A stretch of 64,000 nt of DNA from Alistipes sp. (GTDB lineage Bacteria > Bacteroidota > Bacteroidia > Bacteroidales > Rikenellaceae). The translations under genes and the position numbers were made by a program. Below are positions 1 to 10,500 of the stretch, piece after piece (the stretch's first letter is position 1; every line of letters begins with the position of its first letter). The notes under the pieces were generated by a model that was not told the origin of the DNA, ran no database searches, and was given only the letters and a program-made list of their open reading frames with translations. The stretch spans positions 1 through 64,000 of the forward strand of contig JAFSDP010000004.1 of assembly GCA_017436185.1 (NCBI GenBank), in the 5' to 3' direction.

Positions 1-1647
1 TACACCACCGCTTACCTGATAGAGCAGGTGACCCGTCGTACCCGACGACCAAGGCGAGTACATCAGCGTAATGCGGGCATCGCCATAAACATCACCGATA
101 ACCGAAATATCCTTACCATACTCGGTCGAAGCACGCTCGATGAATACCTCCGGCGTGTCGGTAATCGACTTCATACGAGCAATACGGAAGCCGACAGCAT
201 CCTGGAACGTGCTGATGATGATATTGTTTGCATCATCGGCCGTAACGGCAGCAACCGTCAAATCGCCCACGTTCAGCGTACCAACGTACTCACCCGTCGT
301 AGCGCTCAGTACTACAGGCGTTGCACCGGGCGAGCTGATGATTACATAGTCGTTCGTTACGGCAATGTGATCGGCAGCAGCAGCCGAAAGACCCGAAATC
401 TCCGACAGCGGCTTGGCGAAGACAACCTCCTCCGAACCGGCACGGTAGCCATAGGGCAGCAACTTCACACCCTCGGCCTGAACTACGGTGAGAACCACCT
501 CGTTGCTCTCGGCTACGAGCTTGACGGTACCCGTACGCTCGGCACCCGGGTTGGCAGCAACCACGATCGAAGCAACACCGTCGGCAGCCGTACCCGAAAT
601 CCACGAATCAACGGCCTCAACCTTTACCTCGCCATCGGCGGTGTAGGGAATCTCGTAGGTAGCCTCCTCGGCGGCAGCCTCGATGGTCAGATACTCGTCA
701 GCCACCGAAACGAACTTACCAATCTTCACGTTCAGTGCAATTACCGAGCTCTGGTTCTCCTCGCCGAAGTAGATCAGGGCAACCTCACCCTCCGAGTCGG
801 CGCAAGCAGCGTGCTCGGCCGTGGGGGCGGTAATCGACCAAACGGCGGTCTCCTTATCGAACGAAGCCTTCCACTCGTCGGGGGTCGTAACAACGGTCTT
901 CAGAACGCCTACAGCCTCCATCTCGAAGGTCTTGGTCTCGCCATACTTGAAGTCGGCCGACTCAACAGCCTCGCCCTTGAAGTTGATATAGAGGTCGCTG
1001 CGCAGCTCAATCTCGAGTTTCTCGCCATTGAGGAATACGAATACGGCGGTATTGGTATCCTCATCCACGTAAGCCTCTTTGAACAGGCCGCCTGCGCCAC
1101 CCGAGGTGGTCACGGGGGTGCCATCCTCCAACAGCACACGCTCCCACGTCTCGCCGTTGTCGTAGCTTACCTCCCAGTAGCCGGTCTCGCCCTCCATGAC
1201 AACACGCATCTTGGGGGTGTTACCCTTCTCGCCCTTCACGGGAAGACGCTTGCCATCAACCTCGATAAAGGTGGTCGTGCCGTCCTTCGTAACGGCCCAG
1301 TAATACTGACCATCCTCCTCGTCGAGCATTACGGTTACCGTAACGCCATCCTTACCGGCCTCACCGGCCTTACCGTCGGCGATCTCAATCTTCTCGCCAT
1401 TGGTGAAATAGACCTCGTAGCCCGTCTCACCCTTCACGATCTTCGATACATAGACATTGTTCTGCATAGCACCCACGAGCGTCTGTACGCCGGCAATGTC
1501 CTGATTGAGGCTGGCAATGGTCTCCTCCAAGGTCGTCACGCGCTCCTCCAGATCGTCGATACGGTCGTTGATGCCCGTATCATCGTAGTCGTCACACGCA
1601 GCGAACAGCAAACCCACAGCTGCCACCAGATAGAATAATTTTTTCAT
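1..1647 (-). CDS. Surface lipoprotein with coiled-coil/PL29-type N-terminus and DUF5018-like propeller, 3' end cut off by window edge
   Basis: The minus-strand frame opens at ATG 1647 and runs off the left edge (549 codons visible, no stop). The start MKKLFYLVAAVGLLFAAC is a lipoprotein signal with the lipid-anchored Cys at residue 18. It is followed by a short coiled coil (NDRIDDLEERVTTLEE) and collagen-like linkers (DGKAGEAGKDGV, KGEKGNTPKM), as in Bacteroidota proteins annotated as PL29 N-terminal or DUF4988. A BACON-like beta-sandwich follows. The last 120 residues (SATTGEYVGTLNVGDL, then VIGDVYGDARITLM) match the repeat region of the lipoprotein at 12367-14115, so the C-terminus is probably the same propeller-like module. 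It diverges from the ROK regulator and probably belongs to a neighbouring glycan locus to the left. Its ligand is unknown. Confidence 0.8.
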   Translation of the reverse strand, partial: MKKLFYLVAAVGLLFAACDDYDDTGINDRIDDLEERVTTLEETIASLNQDIAGVQTLVGAMQNNVYVSKIVKGETGYEVYFTNGEKIEIADGKAGEAGKDGVTVTVMLDEEDGQYYWAVTKDGTTTFIEVDGKRLPVKGEKGNTPKMRVVMEGETGYWEVSYDNGETWERVLLEDGTPVTTSGGAGGLFKEAYVDEDTNTAVFVFLNGEKLEIELRSDLYINFKGEAVESADFKYGETKTFEMEAVGVLKTVVTTPDEWKASFDKETAVWSITAPTAEHAACADSEGEVALIYFGEENQSSVIALNVKIGKFVSVADEYLTIEAAAEEATYEIPYTADGEVKVEAVDSWISGTAADGVASIVVAANPGAERTGTVKLVAESNEVVLTVVQAEGVKLLPYGYRAGSEEVVFAKPLSEISGLSAAAADHIAVTNDYVIISSPGATPVVLSATTGEYVGTLNVGDLTVAAVTADDANNIIISTFQDAVGFRIARMKSITDTPEVFIERASTEYGKDISVIGDVYGDARITLMYSPWSSGTTGHLLYQVSGGV

Positions 1648-1785
1648 AGTGTGAAAGTTTAATAAATTTAGGTTAATCTCTTTTTCTTTTTTTAGTTGCT
1701 TCATTACCTCTTTAATATATAAGGTGTTCCGCCGCCTCGACCCTCCCGATGGGTACAGTTTGGGCATAGGTACACTTTACAAAGG

Positions 1786-1818
1786 CAAAGATAATAAAAA
1801 TAATATCTGATTTCCAAA
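1786..1818 (-). promoter_or_regulatory. Bacteroidota-type promoter for the leftmost lipoprotein gene
   Basis: Read on the minus strand, TTTG (1818-1815) is followed after 21 bases by TATCTTTG (1793-1786), a full match to the TTTG/TAnnTTTG consensus of the Bacteroidota primary sigma factor. It predicts a transcript start near 1779 and a leader of about 130 bases. Confidence 0.65.
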
Positions 1819-1918
1819 TAAAAGAAAAAAATATTTTGACAAAAATTACAATCTTGTTAAAAAAGTTTAGAAAGTTTCGGAAAATGTACCCTAAAATTTT
1901 ACTCTTTGAGCGATAAAG

Positions 1919-1949
1919 TTGTGATTTCTCGCAAGTTTTTGTAACTTTG
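1919..1949 (+). promoter_or_regulatory. Bacteroidota-type promoter for the ROK regulator
   Basis: TTG (1919-1921), a 20-base spacer and TAACTTTG (1942-1949) match the -33/-7 consensus. The start site would be near 1956, giving a leader of about 59 bases before the ATG at 2015. Confidence 0.65.
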
Positions 1950-2014
1950 TCCCAAACCAACCATCAAAAACGGGGCGGGAACAAAGGGTTTTCGTCCTAA
2001 AAACGGTCACTACT

Positions 2015-3220
2015 ATGGTAAAATCGAACTTTCTTGAGGCCCTGACCAGCGGCAAGAAGTCGGCCCAGCTCAAGCGGGAGATCCTGCGCCGATATATGTT
2101 GAACGGCGGTGAGAGCATAGCCGATTTGAGTCGTGAGCTGGGGTTGAGTGTGCCGACCCTGACGAAAATCGTGGGCGAACTCATCGACGAAGATTTCGTC
2201 TGCGACCTGGGAAAACAGGGGGCTACGGGTGGTCGTCGCCCGAGCATCTACGGACTGAATCCGTCGGCCGGCTACTTTATGGGCGTGGATATTAAGCGTG
2301 ATGTTATTGTATTGGGTATCATCAACTTCCGGGGCGATATGGTGGTGCAGCGTCAGTACGATTTCACCATCGAAAACACCCGCCAGTCGTTCGACGAGTT
2401 GTGCGGCCACATCAACACCTTCATTGCCTCGACCCGCATTCGCAAAGAGAAAATTCTGGCCATCGGCATCAACCTCTCGGGTCGTGTCAATCCCGAGACG
2501 GGTTACAGCTACTCCTACTTCTTCTTCGACGAGAAGCCGCTGACCCACGTGCTGGAGGAGCGTGTGGGGTGTCGTGTCTTTATCGAAAACGACTCACGTG
2601 CAATGGCTTACGGTGAGTATGTCTATGGCGTCGGCAATGGCGAGCAGAATATGATTTTTTTGAATTTAAGCTGGGGTTTCGGCATCGGTATGATCCTCGG
2701 GGGCGAGTTGCATTACGGCAAATCGGGCTTCTCGGGCGAGTATGGCCACTTCCCCTTCTTCGATAACGAAATTATCTGCTCGTGTGGCAAGCGCGGTTGT
2801 CTTGAAACGGAGGTCTCGGGCTGCGCCGCACACCGCCAATTTGTCGAAAAACTCAAGCAGGGCAACATCTCGATGCTTTCGTCGCAATTCGAAGCAGGTC
2901 AGCAGATTACGGTGCGTGACATTTTGGATGCGCTGAGCAAAGAGGATATGCTGGCCATCGAGGTGATGGAGCAGATTGGCGCCTCGCTCGGGCGTGCCAT
3001 TGCGGGCTTGATCAATATGTTCAACCCCGAGGTGGTGGTGCTGGGTGGAACCCTCTACGAGGCGAAGGATTACCTGCTGCTGCCTATCAAGAGCGCCATC
3101 AATAAATTTGCCCTGAACTTCGTCTCGAAGGATACGTCGATCAAGGTCTCGAAGTTGGGCGAATCGGCCGGTCTGGTGGGTATCTGTGCCATCGTGCGCA
3201 ATAAGATGCTCGGTTTGTAA
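2015..3220 (+). CDS. ROK-family transcriptional regulator (NagC/Mlc-like)
   Basis: The 401-residue product has an N-terminal winged helix-turn-helix (about residues 18-65, SIADLSRELGLSVPTLTK) followed by a ROK sugar-kinase-like domain. Visible ROK hallmarks are ENDSRA (191-196, with the Asp at the catalytic-base position), GEYGH (241-245) and the zinc motif CSCGKRGC (255-262). The phosphate-binding DxGGT signature of true kinases is replaced by GVDIKRDV, which fits a regulator rather than an enzyme. ROK regulators typically sense a phosphorylated or free sugar, often an amino sugar. It is followed after 35 bases by the permease gene on the same strand and lies just upstream of the SusC/D locus, so it is the likely local controller. 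ATG 2015 is the first start downstream of the promoter. Confidence 0.88.
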   Translation: MVKSNFLEALTSGKKSAQLKREILRRYMLNGGESIADLSRELGLSVPTLTKIVGELIDEDFVCDLGKQGATGGRRPSIYGLNPSAGYFMGVDIKRDVIVLGIINFRGDMVVQRQYDFTIENTRQSFDELCGHINTFIASTRIRKEKILAIGINLSGRVNPETGYSYSYFFFDEKPLTHVLEERVGCRVFIENDSRAMAYGEYVYGVGNGEQNMIFLNLSWGFGIGMILGGELHYGKSGFSGEYGHFPFFDNEIICSCGKRGCLETEVSGCAAHRQFVEKLKQGNISMLSSQFEAGQQITVRDILDALSKEDMLAIEVMEQIGASLGRAIAGLINMFNPEVVVLGGTLYEAKDYLLLPIKSAINKFALNFVSKDTSIKVSKLGESAGLVGICAIVRNKMLGL

Positions 3221-3255
3221 AGCGTTGAATTTTAACTACTAAAACAAATAAAACA

Positions 3256-4530
3256 ATGGAACAGGCGCAACTCAAAAAATCGCCTCTGTGGTGGGTTCCC
3301 ACCGCCTATTTTGCGATGGGTCTGCCGTTGATTCTCATCAACCTGGTGGCCCCTTTGATGTTTAACGATTTCGGCATCTCGGATGCCCAGGTGGCCTTCT
3401 GGACCTCGCTCTTGATTCTTCCGTGGTCGCTCAAGCCCTTCTGGAGCCCGCTGATGGAGATGTATCGTACCAAAAAATTCTTCGTCGTCACGACGCAGTT
3501 GGTGTCGGGTATCTCGCTGGCTCTCGTTGCAATGGCTCTGCCGCTGCCCAACTTCTTCCCCTACGTGGTGGCCATTATGGCGGTGTTGGCTTTCAGCGGT
3601 GCTACGCACGACATTGCCCTCGACGGAGTCTATATCACCGAGCTGGATAAGACCCAGCAGGCGCAGTTTGTGGGGTGGCAGGGTGCCTTCTACAACCTGG
3701 CCAAGGTGACGGCGATGGGCGGTCTGGTTTGGCTGGCCGGAAAGTTGGAGGCGCAGATGGGTGTCCTCTACGCCTGGGTCATCATTATGTTGCTGTGTGG
3801 CATTCTGTTAGCGGTGCTCGGCCTGTACCATTGGCGAGTGCTTCCGACGGGTGGCGAGGCGGCCAAAACACACGCTACGTTCGGCGAAACGATGCGTGAA
3901 ACGTGGGGTGTGATTGCCCAATTTTTCCGGAAGAAATACATCTGGCTCTATATTGCCTGGATCGTCTGCTACCGCTTTACGGAGGGACTCGTAATCAAAA
4001 TCGTACCTCTCTTCCTGAAGGCCGACACGGCGGTGCAGGGCCTGGGTCTGACGAAGGATCAGATCGGCCTCTATTACGGTACGTTTGGCGTAGTGGCCTT
4101 TATTCTCGGCTCGATTTTGGGTGGTTATTTCATCTCGTGGCGAGGGTTGAAAAAGGCGATTTTCCCGCTCTGCTGCATCTTCAATGTGCCGTTTGTGATT
4201 TATGCCCTGCTGGCCGTTTATCAACCCGATAATATGTGGTTGGTGTGCGGTGCGATTGTCTTCGAGTATTTTAGCTATGGCTTTGGTTTCGTGGGTCTTA
4301 CGCTCTTTATTATGCAGCAGGTTGCCCCCGGAAAACACCAGATGGCCCACTATGCATTCGGCTCGGCCCTGGCCAACTTGGGCGTGATGCTGCCGGGTAT
4401 GATTTCGGGTGTCATCAGCGATGCCATCGGTTACGAGCAGTTCTTCATCTGGTCGCTGTTGAGTGCCGTGCCGGCGTTGATTTTGACGTGGTTCTTGCCC
4501 TTCACCTATCCCGATCCGCAGGAGAAGTAG
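3256..4530 (+). CDS. MFS transporter of the AmpG-like (peptide/muropeptide permease) family
   Basis: This 424-residue polytopic inner-membrane protein has about 12 hydrophobic segments. It has the layout of AmpG/PAT-type permeases: an early LPWSLKPFWSPLMEMY loop after helix 2, GATHDIALDGVYI in helix 4 with the charged D residues typical of the family, and GLGLTKDQIGLYYGTFG before helix 7. Relatives import cell-wall sugars or muropeptides; in Bacteroidota they are often encoded beside MurNAc or other sugar catabolic genes. It lies 35 bases after the ROK gene, probably as an operon with it, and ends at a strong terminator. I infer it imports the mono- or disaccharide released by the following locus. 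The substrate is not shown by sequence. Confidence 0.8.
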   Translation: MEQAQLKKSPLWWVPTAYFAMGLPLILINLVAPLMFNDFGISDAQVAFWTSLLILPWSLKPFWSPLMEMYRTKKFFVVTTQLVSGISLALVAMALPLPNFFPYVVAIMAVLAFSGATHDIALDGVYITELDKTQQAQFVGWQGAFYNLAKVTAMGGLVWLAGKLEAQMGVLYAWVIIMLLCGILLAVLGLYHWRVLPTGGEAAKTHATFGETMRETWGVIAQFFRKKYIWLYIAWIVCYRFTEGLVIKIVPLFLKADTAVQGLGLTKDQIGLYYGTFGVVAFILGSILGGYFISWRGLKKAIFPLCCIFNVPFVIYALLAVYQPDNMWLVCGAIVFEYFSYGFGFVGLTLFIMQQVAPGKHQMAHYAFGSALANLGVMLPGMISGVISDAIGYEQFFIWSLLSAVPALILTWFLPFTYPDPQEK

Positions 4531-4552
4531 TCGAGGCTCGGAAAAGCTTACG

Positions 4553-4592
4553 GTGGCTGTCGCAACACAAGTGTTGGGCAGCCACTTTTTTT
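4553..4592 (+). terminator. Rho-independent terminator after the permease
   Basis: The outer stem GTGGCTG/CAGCCAC (4553-4559 with 4579-4585) and inner stem CAACAC/GTGTTG (4563-4568 with 4571-4576) are followed by seven T (4586-4592). It separates the regulator/permease unit from the enzyme operon. Confidence 0.85.
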
Positions 4593-4731
4593 GTTGCAGG
4601 GCGGAGGGTGAAAACTTTTCGAAAAAATTTTATTTTGAATAATTCTTCTTAAAAAGCATTTAATTTGCTGTAAATCAATGAATAACCCAAAAATTGAGCC
4701 AAAAATCCATATTAAAATTTATTTAAAAAGA

Positions 4732-4762
4732 TTTGTTATATGGATAATTTTATTTAATTTTA
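4732..4762 (+). promoter_or_regulatory. Candidate promoter of the glycan-utilisation operon
   Basis: TTTG (4732-4735), 19 bases, then TAATTTTA (4755-4762) matches the consensus except for the final G and would give a leader of about 26 bases. A second full -7 match, TATTTTTG (4785-4792), lies only two bases before the ATG and has no -33 partner. Either could be used; the first has the better geometry. Confidence 0.4.
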
Positions 4763-4794
4763 CGCACAATTAGAACTATAACCCTATTTTTGCA

Positions 4795-6072
4795 ATGAAG
4801 AAGTTTTACCTTTTGACGCTTTTTGTGGCCTGCATCGGCCTCTGTTTCAGCTGTGAGGAGGAGGTGAATCCCGAGTATGTTTTCCCGACGCCCGAGACGA
4901 CGCCGACCGTCACCATTACCCCTGTCGAGAAGGGTACGGACTATATCACCGTACGCATCAAATCTTACTACGCAACCGACTGCGCCTACCTCTATGCCGA
5001 GGGTGAGTCGTTGAGCAAGACGCTCGATCAGATCTTCGCCGAGGGTACGCCCCTTGTGGAGGAGGTTTCGGAGGTGAAGGTCGAGGGTTTGACCCCCGCT
5101 ACGGCCTACACCTTCATCGCCGCCGCCAAGGATGAACTGCACGGCTCGGTATGTGTGCCCGTGACGGTTATCACGGCCAGCGACGCCCCCGAGTCGAACT
5201 ATCCGAAGCGTATGTCGTTCGAGAAGTTCGAGCGCACCTTCTCGGATGGTGGCGTAGCGAAGGGCTACATCGCCATCGCCGACCTGAAGGCCAACCCCAA
5301 GCTGCGTTTTGCCCCCACCCACCTCAAGCCCGCCGAGACCCCGACCTCGATCTTTGGGTCGTTCTCGTCGCTGGGTAAGGGTACTCCTTATGTGGTGTCG
5401 AATGGTGGTTACTTCTGGGATGGCGCTTCGTTGAGCCTCTGCATCACGGATGGCGAGGTGAAGTCGATTGCCACTGAGTTGGCCTACCCGACTGTCAATG
5501 GCGAGCAGATTATCGCTTACCCCGTGCGTGCTGCGCTGGGTCAGATGGCCGACGGCTCGTTTGAGGCTACGTGGGTCTATTGCATCAACAACAAACCCTA
5601 CTCGTTCCCCTCGCCGCTCGACAATGACGAGCTGACCGAGACCTATATGAAGTCGGCTCCGACCACCTCGACGGCTGGTGCTACCCTTTGGGAGCCGCAG
5701 CAGGCCATCGGTGGCGGCCCGATGTTGGTCTATAAGGGCAAGAATGTCGCTATGGACTACTACTACCGTGAGATTATGCACACGGGTGGTACGGCAGGTA
5801 AGTCGCGTCAGCCCCGTACGGCCGTGGGCGGTACGAAGGATGGCAAGGTGATGGTGCTGGTGTGCGACGGTCGTGGCAACAACGGCTCGAATGGTCTGAC
5901 CCTCGAGGAGATGGCCGACATCTTCGTGGAGATGGGTATGGACTACGCCATCAACCTCGACGGCGGTGGCTCGTCGGCCATCGTGGGCTACGACGGTCAG
6001 CTCTGCAACACGCCGAGCGATGGCAGTCAGCGTGCCGTGCCGACGGCGGTGGTTATCTCGGCTGTCGAGTAA
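4795..6072 (+). CDS. Phosphodiester glycosidase (NAGPA-domain) lipoprotein
   Basis: The 425-residue product starts MKKFYLLTLFVACIGLCFSC, a lipoprotein signal with Cys20. Residues about 35-125 form a fibronectin-like sandwich that is repeated at the N-terminus of the GHL10 protein at 14185. The rest is a NAGPA domain (PF09992), recognised by the C-terminal signature NLDGGGSSA (387-395) and the VSNGGYFW segment. Mammalian NAGPA (uncovering enzyme) removes GlcNAc from a GlcNAc-1-phospho-6-mannose diester; bacterial relatives cleave sugar-phosphate or related glycosidic bonds. It is the first gene after the terminator and 57 bases before a GHL10 glycosidase. I infer a periplasmic or surface role in stripping a phosphodiester-linked or alpha-linked GlcNAc-type sugar. 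The bond cut is not proven by sequence. Confidence 0.82.
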   Translation: MKKFYLLTLFVACIGLCFSCEEEVNPEYVFPTPETTPTVTITPVEKGTDYITVRIKSYYATDCAYLYAEGESLSKTLDQIFAEGTPLVEEVSEVKVEGLTPATAYTFIAAAKDELHGSVCVPVTVITASDAPESNYPKRMSFEKFERTFSDGGVAKGYIAIADLKANPKLRFAPTHLKPAETPTSIFGSFSSLGKGTPYVVSNGGYFWDGASLSLCITDGEVKSIATELAYPTVNGEQIIAYPVRAALGQMADGSFEATWVYCINNKPYSFPSPLDNDELTETYMKSAPTTSTAGATLWEPQQAIGGGPMLVYKGKNVAMDYYYREIMHTGGTAGKSRQPRTAVGGTKDGKVMVLVCDGRGNNGSNGLTLEEMADIFVEMGMDYAINLDGGGSSAIVGYDGQLCNTPSDGSQRAVPTAVVISAVE

Positions 6073-6129
6073 CGAGCAATTATTATATAATATAGGTAAA
6101 CACTCCAGCAAAATTTTCCAGAAAAAGAT

Positions 6130-7479
6130 ATGAAACGATATTTTGCATTTTTCACGGTGGCTCTGGCGGCCTTGGTGATGTTTGTCGGCTGTGCGGAAAC
6201 GCAGCCGACGAAACCCGTCTATATGTGGGTTGATTGTGAGGCCAACTTCGAGCGTATGAGCTATCCCGACTCGATTGCCTTCTATGTCGATAAGATGAAG
6301 GAGATTGGCGTGACGGACATCGTGGTCGATGTCAAGTCGATTATGGGCGAGACCCTCTACGACAGCAAGTATGCCCCCTATATGGGCGAGTTCGAGGGTA
6401 CGGTGCGTGAGCGCAGCTACGATATGATGCGCCACTTCATCGACCTGGGCCACGCCGCAGGAATGCGTGTGCACGGCTCGCTGAACATCTTTGCCGGCGG
6501 TCACAACTTCTTCAACCGCGGCATCATCTACAACGACCACCCCGAGTGGCAGTCGATTGTCTATAAGTCGAATGGCGAGTTGGTCCCCATCAGCCAGATC
6601 AAGACCAACTACAACGGTATGCTCAACCCCTCGAACCCCGAGGTGCGCGAGTATCAGAAGAACATTCTGGTGGAGTTTGCCGAGCGTTATAAGGATGCCG
6701 ACGGTATCATCTTCGACCGTCTGCGCTACGACAACATCACCTCGGACTTCTCGCCCCTCTCGCGCGAGCAGTTTGAGGCGTGGAGCGGCATTAAGCTCGA
6801 GAACTACCCCGAGGATGTATTGACGTGGGCCGACGAGAAGACCTGGAAGCCCGGCAAGTACTTCAAGGAGTGGGTCGAGTGGCGTGCCACGATCATCAAG
6901 TCGTTTGTCGAGGAGGCTCACGAGGCCATCCACGCCGCCAATCCCGACATCCTCATCGGTGACTATACGGGTGCTTGGTATCCGACCTACTATCAGCTGG
7001 GCGTGAATTGGGCAAGTGAGCAGTATGACCCCTCGGAGCGTTATCCCGATTGGGCATCGGCAACCTACCACAAGACGGGTTACGCCGAGCTGTTGGATAT
7101 CTATATGACGGGTCTTTACTACACGCTCGTTACGAAGGACGAGGTGGATGCCGCTCAGGGTCGCCCCATCGTGGGTCAGCGTACCGAGTCGGGTATGGAT
7201 CCCAACGATCTGACCTACTGCTACTCGGTCGAGGGTGGTGCCGAATTGGCTCAGGGTATCACCTGCGGTGTGGTGCCGGTGGTCGGCTCGCTCTATGTCG
7301 AGCAGTACAAGAAGCAGGGCGAGGATGGCAAGCAGGTGGATGATCCCGAGCAGTTTGGCAAGGCTGTGGCGCAGGTGATGAAGAGCTGCGAGGGCGGTCT
7401 GATGATCTTCGACCTGGTGCACATCATCAACCACGACTGGTGGGACATTCTTGAAGAGAATATCAAGGCCGAAAAGTAG
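6130..7479 (+). CDS. GHL10-type (DUF187) glycoside hydrolase lipoprotein
   Basis: The 449-residue product begins with a lipoprotein signal (MFVGC, Cys21). The body is a TIM-barrel of the glycosyl-hydrolase-like GHL10 family (PF02638): PVYMWVDCEANF opens the barrel, GMRVHGSLNIF marks a middle strand, and DGIIFDRLRYDN (191-202) is the family's central acidic signature after strand 4. IGDYTGAWYPTYYQLGVNWAS near residues 276-296 is also typical. It has no N-terminal sandwich, unlike the related protein at 14185. It lies 65 bases before susC, so it is likely part of the enzyme set acting on the captured glycan at the surface or in the periplasm. Catalytic residues are not assigned with certainty. 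Confidence 0.8.
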   Translation: MKRYFAFFTVALAALVMFVGCAETQPTKPVYMWVDCEANFERMSYPDSIAFYVDKMKEIGVTDIVVDVKSIMGETLYDSKYAPYMGEFEGTVRERSYDMMRHFIDLGHAAGMRVHGSLNIFAGGHNFFNRGIIYNDHPEWQSIVYKSNGELVPISQIKTNYNGMLNPSNPEVREYQKNILVEFAERYKDADGIIFDRLRYDNITSDFSPLSREQFEAWSGIKLENYPEDVLTWADEKTWKPGKYFKEWVEWRATIIKSFVEEAHEAIHAANPDILIGDYTGAWYPTYYQLGVNWASEQYDPSERYPDWASATYHKTGYAELLDIYMTGLYYTLVTKDEVDAAQGRPIVGQRTESGMDPNDLTYCYSVEGGAELAQGITCGVVPVVGSLYVEQYKKQGEDGKQVDDPEQFGKAVAQVMKSCEGGLMIFDLVHIINHDWWDILEENIKAEK

Positions 7480-7543
7480 GTTGTTTCCCACATCGGAACT
7501 CGAAAATACGCGAAAAAATTCACAAACTTAAAACTCAATAACT

Positions 7544-10500
7544 ATGAAACATTTATCCCAAACAGGGGGAGGTGCAAAGTTGTGGAGCCGTATGGTGGCT
7601 ACTCTTTGTGCACTCTTCGTGGTTTTGAGCCCGGGTTCGGCTTGGGCACAAAACAGTGTCAAGGGAACGGTTTTCGATGAAGCGGGAGAACCGGTCATCG
7701 GCGCCACGGTCATTGTGGTAGGCACCCAAACGGGTACCTCGACCGACATTGACGGTAAGTTTATGTTGCAGAACATCAAGAAAGAGAGTGTTTTGCAGAT
7801 TTCGTTCATCGGCTATCAGACCGTGACCGTGCCTGTCAATGGCGTCACGAATCTGGAGGTGGTGCTTAAGAGCGACGCCGAGAACATCGAAGATGTGGTG
7901 GTTGTAGGTTACGGTGTGCAGAAGAAGGCCTCGGTAACGGCTGCCATTTCGCAGATCTCGGGCGAGGAGCTTGAGAAGGCTCCCGTGGGCGACGTGACGA
8001 ATATGTTGGCAGGTCGTGTGGCCGGTGTAACGGCTGTGCAGACCTCGGGTCAGCCCGGTGCCGATGGTTCGTCGATTATGGTGCGTGGCCAGTCGGTGCT
8101 CTACATCGTCGATGGTGTGCCCCGTGACATCAACCAGATCAACCCCGAGGATATCGAGTCGATCTCGATTCTGAAGGATGCCTCGGCGGCTGCCGTCTAT
8201 GGTCTGGATGGTAACACGGTTATCATCGTGACCACGAAGCGTGGCCAGAAGGGCGAATCGACCATTTCGTACAAGGGTACGTTTGGTGTCAGCTCGAATG
8301 CCAACCCGATGGATCTGTTGGATGGTCCGGGTTATGCCTATTGGTACAACAAGGCCCTTGAGTTGGATGGCAAGCAGCCCATCTTCACGGCCGACATCGT
8401 GCAGGATATGCTCAACGAGCGCAATGGTTGGGGCAACACCGATTGGTACGACAAGGTCTTTGGCGTGGGTACGACGATGTCGCACACCCTCTCGGCCAAC
8501 GGCGGTAACGACCAGATGAACTACTTTGCTTCGGTGGGTATGTTCGACCAGAAGGGTAACGTCGATAACTTCAACTTCCGTCGCTATACGGCTCGTGCCA
8601 ACCTCTCGGCCAAGATTGCCAAGAACCTCACCCTGGAGGTGGGTGTGGCAGGCCGTATTCAGGACCACGACCAGCCGACCTACTCGGCCGATCCTTCGGC
8701 TTGGAACAACGTGGCACAGCAGGCAATGCGTGTACACCCCTACGTTCCCGAGAAGGTAACCATCGACGGCGTGGAGTACCACACCGCAACGCCGACCGCC
8801 TCGGCTACGGTAAACCCCGTGGCTGCCTACGAGGAGTCGGGTTCGTATAAGAGCCGTGCCACCTACATCCAGCCCAACATCTCGTTGCGTTGGGATCTGC
8901 CGTGGGTGAAGGGTCTGTCGGCCAAGTTCTTCGCTTCGTACGATATGACCTTCCAGCACACCAAGGCCTTCTCGACCCCCTACGATTTGGCGTTGGCCAA
9001 CTTCTCGTACGACGAGAACGGCTACATCAGCAAGATGAACTACACGGTGGGCAGCACCTATTCGGGTCTGGGCTCGGAGACCTCGTTGCAGGAGGCTTCG
9101 TACTACACCTACTACGGTATCACGCAGACCTCGCTTTCGTACGACAACACCTTCGGTAAGCACCGTGTGGCAGCGTTGGCCCTGATGGAGACGCGCGACC
9201 ACAAGAGCAACAACCACTATGGTCGTATGTACGATCTGTTGTTCGAGAATCTGCCCGAGCTGAACTTCGGTGATGCTTCGAGCGACAAGCGTGCCGTTGG
9301 CGGTACGTCGAACCGCTCGCGCCAGGTGGGCTTCGTGGCTCGTCTGAACTACGACTTCGACAACCGCATCTACATCGAGCTGTCGGGTCGCTACGACGGT
9401 ACCTACCTCTTCTCGGGTATGAACGGCTCGCGCTGGGGCTTCTTCCCCGCCGCTTCGGCCGGTTGGCGTATCTCGGAGGAGAAGTGGTTTGGTGCCGAGT
9501 GGGTCGATAACCTCAAGCTGCGTGGTGGTATCGGTCTGACGGGTACGTCGGCCGTGAGCGCCTACCAGTACCTGAACTCGATGTCGATTTCGGACGGTAA
9601 CGCCGTCATCATCGGTGGTGCCGGTCAGCAGAGCATCTACACCACGTCGGTGGCCAACCCCAACATCTCGTGGGAGAAGAACCTGAACTACAACATCGGT
9701 GTCGATGCTACCTTCTGGGGTGGCAAGCTGGGTGTTGAGGCCGACGTCTTCTATACCTATAAATATGATATGCTGGCCAGCGCATCGGGTGCCTATCCTC
9801 CCTCGGTGGGTGGTTACTTCCCCGCTTGGGAGAACAAGAACAAGCAGGATGTGCGCGGTTTCGATTTGACCCTTTCGCACAACAACCGTGTGGGTCGTGA
9901 CTTCTCGTACGGCATCAAGTTTATGGGTTCGTATGCCAAGCGTCGTTGGCTGCTCTACTCGGGCGATGCCGCCAATGCCCCCGACTATCAGAAGCTGACG
10001 GGCAAGGAGGTTGGCTCGGTGATTGGTTTCATCGACGATGGTCTGTTCCAGAGCTGGGAAGAGGTAGAGAACTCGCCCACGATGATTGGTAAGGATGTTC
10101 GTGTGGGTGATATTAAGTACATCGACCGCAACGGTGACGGCAAAATTTCGTACGAGCAGGACCGTGGTTACGTAGGCACGAGTGTCTATCCCAAGTTCAC
10201 GGCCGGTTTGGCCTTCAACGCCGAGTGGAAGGGCATCGACCTGAACTTCCTGTTGCAGGGTGCTGTTGGCTCGACCATCGCTCTGACGGGTGTTTATGAT
10301 GGCGGTATTATGGACAACACCTCGATGACCAAGCCCTTCTACCACGACGGTAACTCGCCGCTCTATCTGGTTGAGAACTCGTGGACGCCCGAGAATACGG
10401 GTGCCTACTTCCCCCGTCTGTCGTTGGCTTCGTCGTCGAACAACGCCTACTCTTCGACCCGCTGGTATCGTCCGGGTGACTACCTGCGTCTGAAGACGGC

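Larger units (their letters stand above)
1648..2014. other. AT-rich divergent intergenic region
   Basis: This 367-base gene-free stretch separates the minus-strand lipoprotein from the plus-strand ROK gene. It is far more AT-rich than the genes around it and holds one well-formed Bacteroidota promoter for each direction (listed separately). I saw no hairpin terminator and no obvious long palindrome that could be a ROK operator. Confidence 0.6.

Noticed and set aside
1712..2247. Small minus-strand frames between the first lipoprotein gene and the ROK gene (1712-1960, 1891-2247).
   Set aside because: Low-complexity AT-rich translations overlapping both promoters, without start signal or motifs.
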